Shown here piece after piece: positions 61,885 through 64,000 of a stretch of 64,000 nucleotides of DNA (positions within the stretch are counted from its first letter, which is position 1; each line of letters opens with the position of its first letter). Under the pieces are notes generated by a model. It saw only the letters and a program-made list of their open reading frames with translations, had not been told where the DNA came from and did not search any database. Location of the stretch: contig NZ_CP064874.1 in NCBI RefSeq assembly GCF_019056515.1, positions 62,001 to 126,000 on the forward strand. Direction: 5' to 3'. The translations under genes and the position numbers were made by a program. This stretch comes from Microbacterium paraoxydans. Its GTDB lineage: Bacteria; Actinomycetota; Actinomycetes; Actinomycetales; Microbacteriaceae.

Positions 61885-62232
61885 TCAGCCGTTCTTCGCG
61901 GCCAGTCGGTCCGTCTCGCTGTCGTTCCGCCACCCGGCGGTCGCGCCGCCGTCGACGCTGTAGTTCTGTCCGGTCACCCAAGAGGACTCGTCGGAGGCCA
62001 GGTAGAGCGGCATGTACGCGATGTCCTCGCCCGTGCCGGGGCGTTGAATGAGCGCGTTGCCGACCTGCCAGGCCTTGCCCTCCGCATCCACCGCCTTGTC
62101 CGTCGCCGGGGTGCTGACGAAGCCAGGCGAGATCGAGTTCGCGCGGACGCCGTAGCGGGCGCCCTCCGCAGCGAGCGACTTCGTCATCGCGATGACGCCG
62201 CCCTTCGCGGTGGTGTGCGCGACCTGGCGAGC
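61885..62232 (-). pseudogene. Short-chain dehydrogenase, C-terminal fragment (second)
   Basis: [20 protein letters not shown] then GVRANSISPGFVSTPATDKA and GQNYSVDGGATAGW are standard SDR C-terminal elements, with the lysine of YxxxK replaced in context by TAKGG. The N-terminal half is missing. It joins the Lsr2 fragment near 62230. Confidence 0.75.
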
Positions 62233-62474
62233 GGCTCGATCCCGCGACCTTCGCGATCGACGGAAAGCAACTCGAGATCGATCTCGAGTTCGAGGCCTGG
62301 GCCAAGAGCGCGCGCCGCATCGGCGCAGCCACCCGGCGTCCGGCGAGGACGTCGCGGGGCGGACGGGCCGATCTCAACACGGTGCGTGAATGGGCCAGTC
62401 AGAACGGACACCAGGTCAGCGATCGCGGCAGGGTTCCCGCGTCCATCCTCGAGGCGTACGACGCGGCGCACTGA
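62229..62474 (+). pseudogene. Lsr2-like nucleoid protein, N-terminus missing
   Basis: The frame [20 protein letters not shown] then [20 protein letters not shown] and [15 protein letters not shown] matches Lsr2: the dimerisation strands (FxxDGxxYEIDL) and the C-terminal AT-hook-like WAxxNGxxVSxRGRI. The N-terminal residues before the dimerisation domain are lost at the junction with the SDR fragment. Stop at 62472-62474, six bases from the convergent AbiEii stop. Confidence 0.75.
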
Positions 62475-62479
62475 CGCGG

Positions 62480-63538
62480 TCACTCCTGGGCTGAGCCGCG
62501 CGCTGCGCGCCAGTGCTCCGTGACGGGATAACCGGAGCGCACGTGCGCGCGCACGTGGACCTCCCCCGAAGGGGATCCGCTGCCGCCCGGCTCCGGCGGC
62601 GGAGGGTTCTGTGTCCAGCCTGAGCCAGGGACCCAGACCGTCCCCGGTTGCACGGGCGCGTCGGCGAGCGCGGGATCGATCAGCTGACGCGCGAGAGCCA
62701 CGGCCTCACCCAGATCGGTGATCCCGCCGGCTGAGGGCGTGCCGGCCGCGAGCACCCGGTAGGGACCGTCCCAACCGTCCGGGACCGTGAACGTAGTGAA
62801 CGAGTCGAGCTTTGACAGTGCACGCTTCGCGTCGATGGCCATCTGCAGCTCGCGCAGGTCGACGCGCTGCGTGCGTGCAATGGTGACGATGTCCACCAGG
62901 TCTTTCGCGCGGCTGCTGGGGCGGCCGTTGTAGGTGCTCATCGTCGCAGTGACCTTCTCCGCGACCTGATCGGAGATCGGGAACAGCCGGTAGGGGTGCG
63001 ACGGGACCGGCCGCCCCAGCTGCAGCCGCGTCGACGGCTCGATCGTCTCGACGCGGCCGACCGGGGGAGGGCCGACGACCACGTCGATGGGGATGTCGGA
63101 GATCCTCCGGCCGGTGTTCGCGTCCAGACATGTGAACACCAGGCGCCGGGTCGCGACACCCGGCTGGTTCTCTCCTCGCCCGGTCGCACGGGCACGGGTG
63201 AGCTGGAACCGCACATGGTCGCCGAGATCACGCGCGGCTGCCTGCTCGAGCGCCTGCTGCGCGGCATCCAGATCGGCGGCGCCGGTCGAGGCCAGATCCA
63301 GGTCTTTCGTCGACCGTGACTTCGGCACCCGGGCGAGCATCGCCGTGCCGCCCTTGAGCAGCCACTCGGACTCTTCCCCCTCCGCAAAGACCCGGCTGAG
63401 GAAACGATCGTGCTGTGCCTGCACGATCTGCGCATTCACATCCAGCGCGCTCGCGCCGTCACCGGCTGCCTTCGTCGCGGCCGCCTTGATCGCCTGCGCA
63501 AGCCCCGTCCAGTCTTTGTAGCCGTCGGGCTCAGGCAT
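62480..63538 (-). CDS. AbiEii-family nucleotidyltransferase toxin
   Basis: 352 residues from ATG 63538, overlapping the upstream gene by eight bases. SEWLLKGGTAMLARVPKSRS then TKDLDLAST is the nucleotidyltransferase signature of AbiEii/MenT toxins; a lysine-rich region (ISDQVAEKVTATMSTYNGRP then SRAKDLVDIVTIA) follows. Relatives transfer nucleotides to tRNA and arrest growth during phage infection. The C-terminal 60 residues are Pro/Gly-rich and unusual. Confidence 0.85.
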   Translation of the reverse strand: MPEPDGYKDWTGLAQAIKAAATKAAGDGASALDVNAQIVQAQHDRFLSRVFAEGEESEWLLKGGTAMLARVPKSRSTKDLDLASTGAADLDAAQQALEQAAARDLGDHVRFQLTRARATGRGENQPGVATRRLVFTCLDANTGRRISDIPIDVVVGPPPVGRVETIEPSTRLQLGRPVPSHPYRLFPISDQVAEKVTATMSTYNGRPSSRAKDLVDIVTIARTQRVDLRELQMAIDAKRALSKLDSFTTFTVPDGWDGPYRVLAAGTPSAGGITDLGEAVALARQLIDPALADAPVQPGTVWVPGSGWTQNPPPPEPGGSGSPSGEVHVRAHVRSGYPVTEHWRAARGSAQE

Positions 63539-64000
63539 CGGCCGGCACCACCGCGTCGACGCCCGCAAGAGCGAGCAGATCAGCCGCGAGCGCGGCACCC
63601 GAGGGGTACTTGTTGGGCTTGGCCAGCGGCTCCAGATACTCGGTCAGGCGGGCGGGGGAGAGCAGCTTTCCCGCGTCCGCGGCGTCGGCGAGCGCATCGG
63701 CGACGAGGGAGCGGTCGACCCACTGCTCGATCAGGTCGGCGATCGTGCGCTCGACGCTCATGGTCGGCATCCCGTCGACGGAGACCACCTCGGTGGGCGC
63801 GAGCTCGCGGGTGCGGAGCCGCACCCCGTCCAGGCGGGTACCGCGGCGGGTGGGAACGACGAACTCGAGTGGCCCGGGGAACCAGTCGCCGATGCCATGC
63901 AGCTGCGCGGCCGTCTGGCCTGCGGCGACGACGGGCGGGACGCCGGTGTCTGTGCGGGGACGGTCGGCGCCGCCGAGGGCGAGCCAGGTCGCGAGGATCG
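63531..64000 (-). CDS. AbiEi-like antitoxin (partial, off right edge)
   Basis: The frame is open from the right edge (LATWLALGGADRPRTDTGVP) to 63531. QLHGIGDWFPGPLEFVVPTR and the end VVSVDGMPTMSVERTIADLI match the AbiEi-type antitoxin, which represses the operon and blocks the toxin. The start and the N-terminal winged helix are beyond the window. Confidence 0.8.
   Translation of the reverse strand, partial: ILATWLALGGADRPRTDTGVPPVVAAGQTAAQLHGIGDWFPGPLEFVVPTRRGTRLDGVRLRTRELAPTEVVSVDGMPTMSVERTIADLIEQWVDRSLVADALADAADAGKLLSPARLTEYLEPLAKPNKYPSGAALAADLLALAGVDAVVPADA

Overview
The window is GC-rich DNA with short intergenic gaps, GTG and TTG starts, and ATGA or GTGA gene overlaps. This suggests an actinomycete, most likely from the Micrococcales (a Microbacterium or Brevibacterium-like organism). 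Much of it looks like a mobile plasmid or an integrated conjugative element that has been repeatedly rearranged by insertion sequences. I see no rRNA or tRNA gene, no CRISPR array and no core metabolic operon.

Layout. (1) 1-3824: three coupled tyrosine-recombinase genes on the minus strand, with the third running off the left edge. They abut the SAM-binding motif of an MmeI-like DNA methyltransferase that lacks its N-terminus (3880-5592). (2) 5970-18390: a cargo module of about 20 small genes, almost all on the minus strand. It encodes an ArdC-like antirestriction protein, a Mom-like DNA modification enzyme, a secreted HNH nuclease, a DnaJ-type zinc-finger protein and many unknown proteins. 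Two repeated control elements punctuate it: a 17-bp palindrome (GTGAATGTGACATTCAC) directly after the -10 box of five promoters, and a 34-bp promoter-like repeat found four times, three of them just after a strong terminator hairpin. (3) 18400-28130: a junkyard of IS256 and IS3 elements and truncated genes (IstB, AraC, HxlR, MobF, UbiB, IclR, aldo/keto reductase and glutamate dehydrogenase fragments) around two intact hydrolases.

(4) 28132-33232: a type II toxin-antitoxin pair, a full-length MobF relaxase-helicase, a TetR regulator and the remains of a Wadjet defence operon (jetB and jetC pieces). (5) 33665-38859: an ISL3 element, an IS5-like unit carrying a thioredoxin-fold passenger gene, hicAB, a SprT-like protease and an IS481 transposase. 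(6) 38856-43507: a divergent resistance cluster, with a Cmx-like chloramphenicol exporter on one side and an ABC-F protein plus MFS exporter on the other. Each side has a candidate leader peptide. (7) 43609-46927: a second three-gene recombinase module (integrase, XRE regulator, zinc-ribbon recombinase-like protein).

(8) 47009-54603: glutaredoxin, an IS5 element, a truncated ABC permease, an amidohydrolase, and a sugar-phosphate-type operon whose ATPase start has been fused by deletion to the end of a solute-binding protein. (9) 54792-62474: a second ISL3 copy, an RpiR regulator, an endonuclease/phosphatase-family protein, a second IS3 copy that looks identical to the first, catabolic genes (deacetylase-like, isochorismatase-like), and SDR and Lsr2 fragments. 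(10) 62480-64000: an AbiE type IV toxin-antitoxin pair that runs off the right edge.

Functionally, the intact parts deal with horizontal transfer (relaxase, antirestriction, DNA modification, recombinases), maintenance (RelE-type, HicAB and AbiE modules) and antibiotic resistance. The most interesting unexplained signal is the paired regulatory grammar of the 6-18 kb module, including an operator-controlled promoter that appears to drive only a short non-coding RNA.
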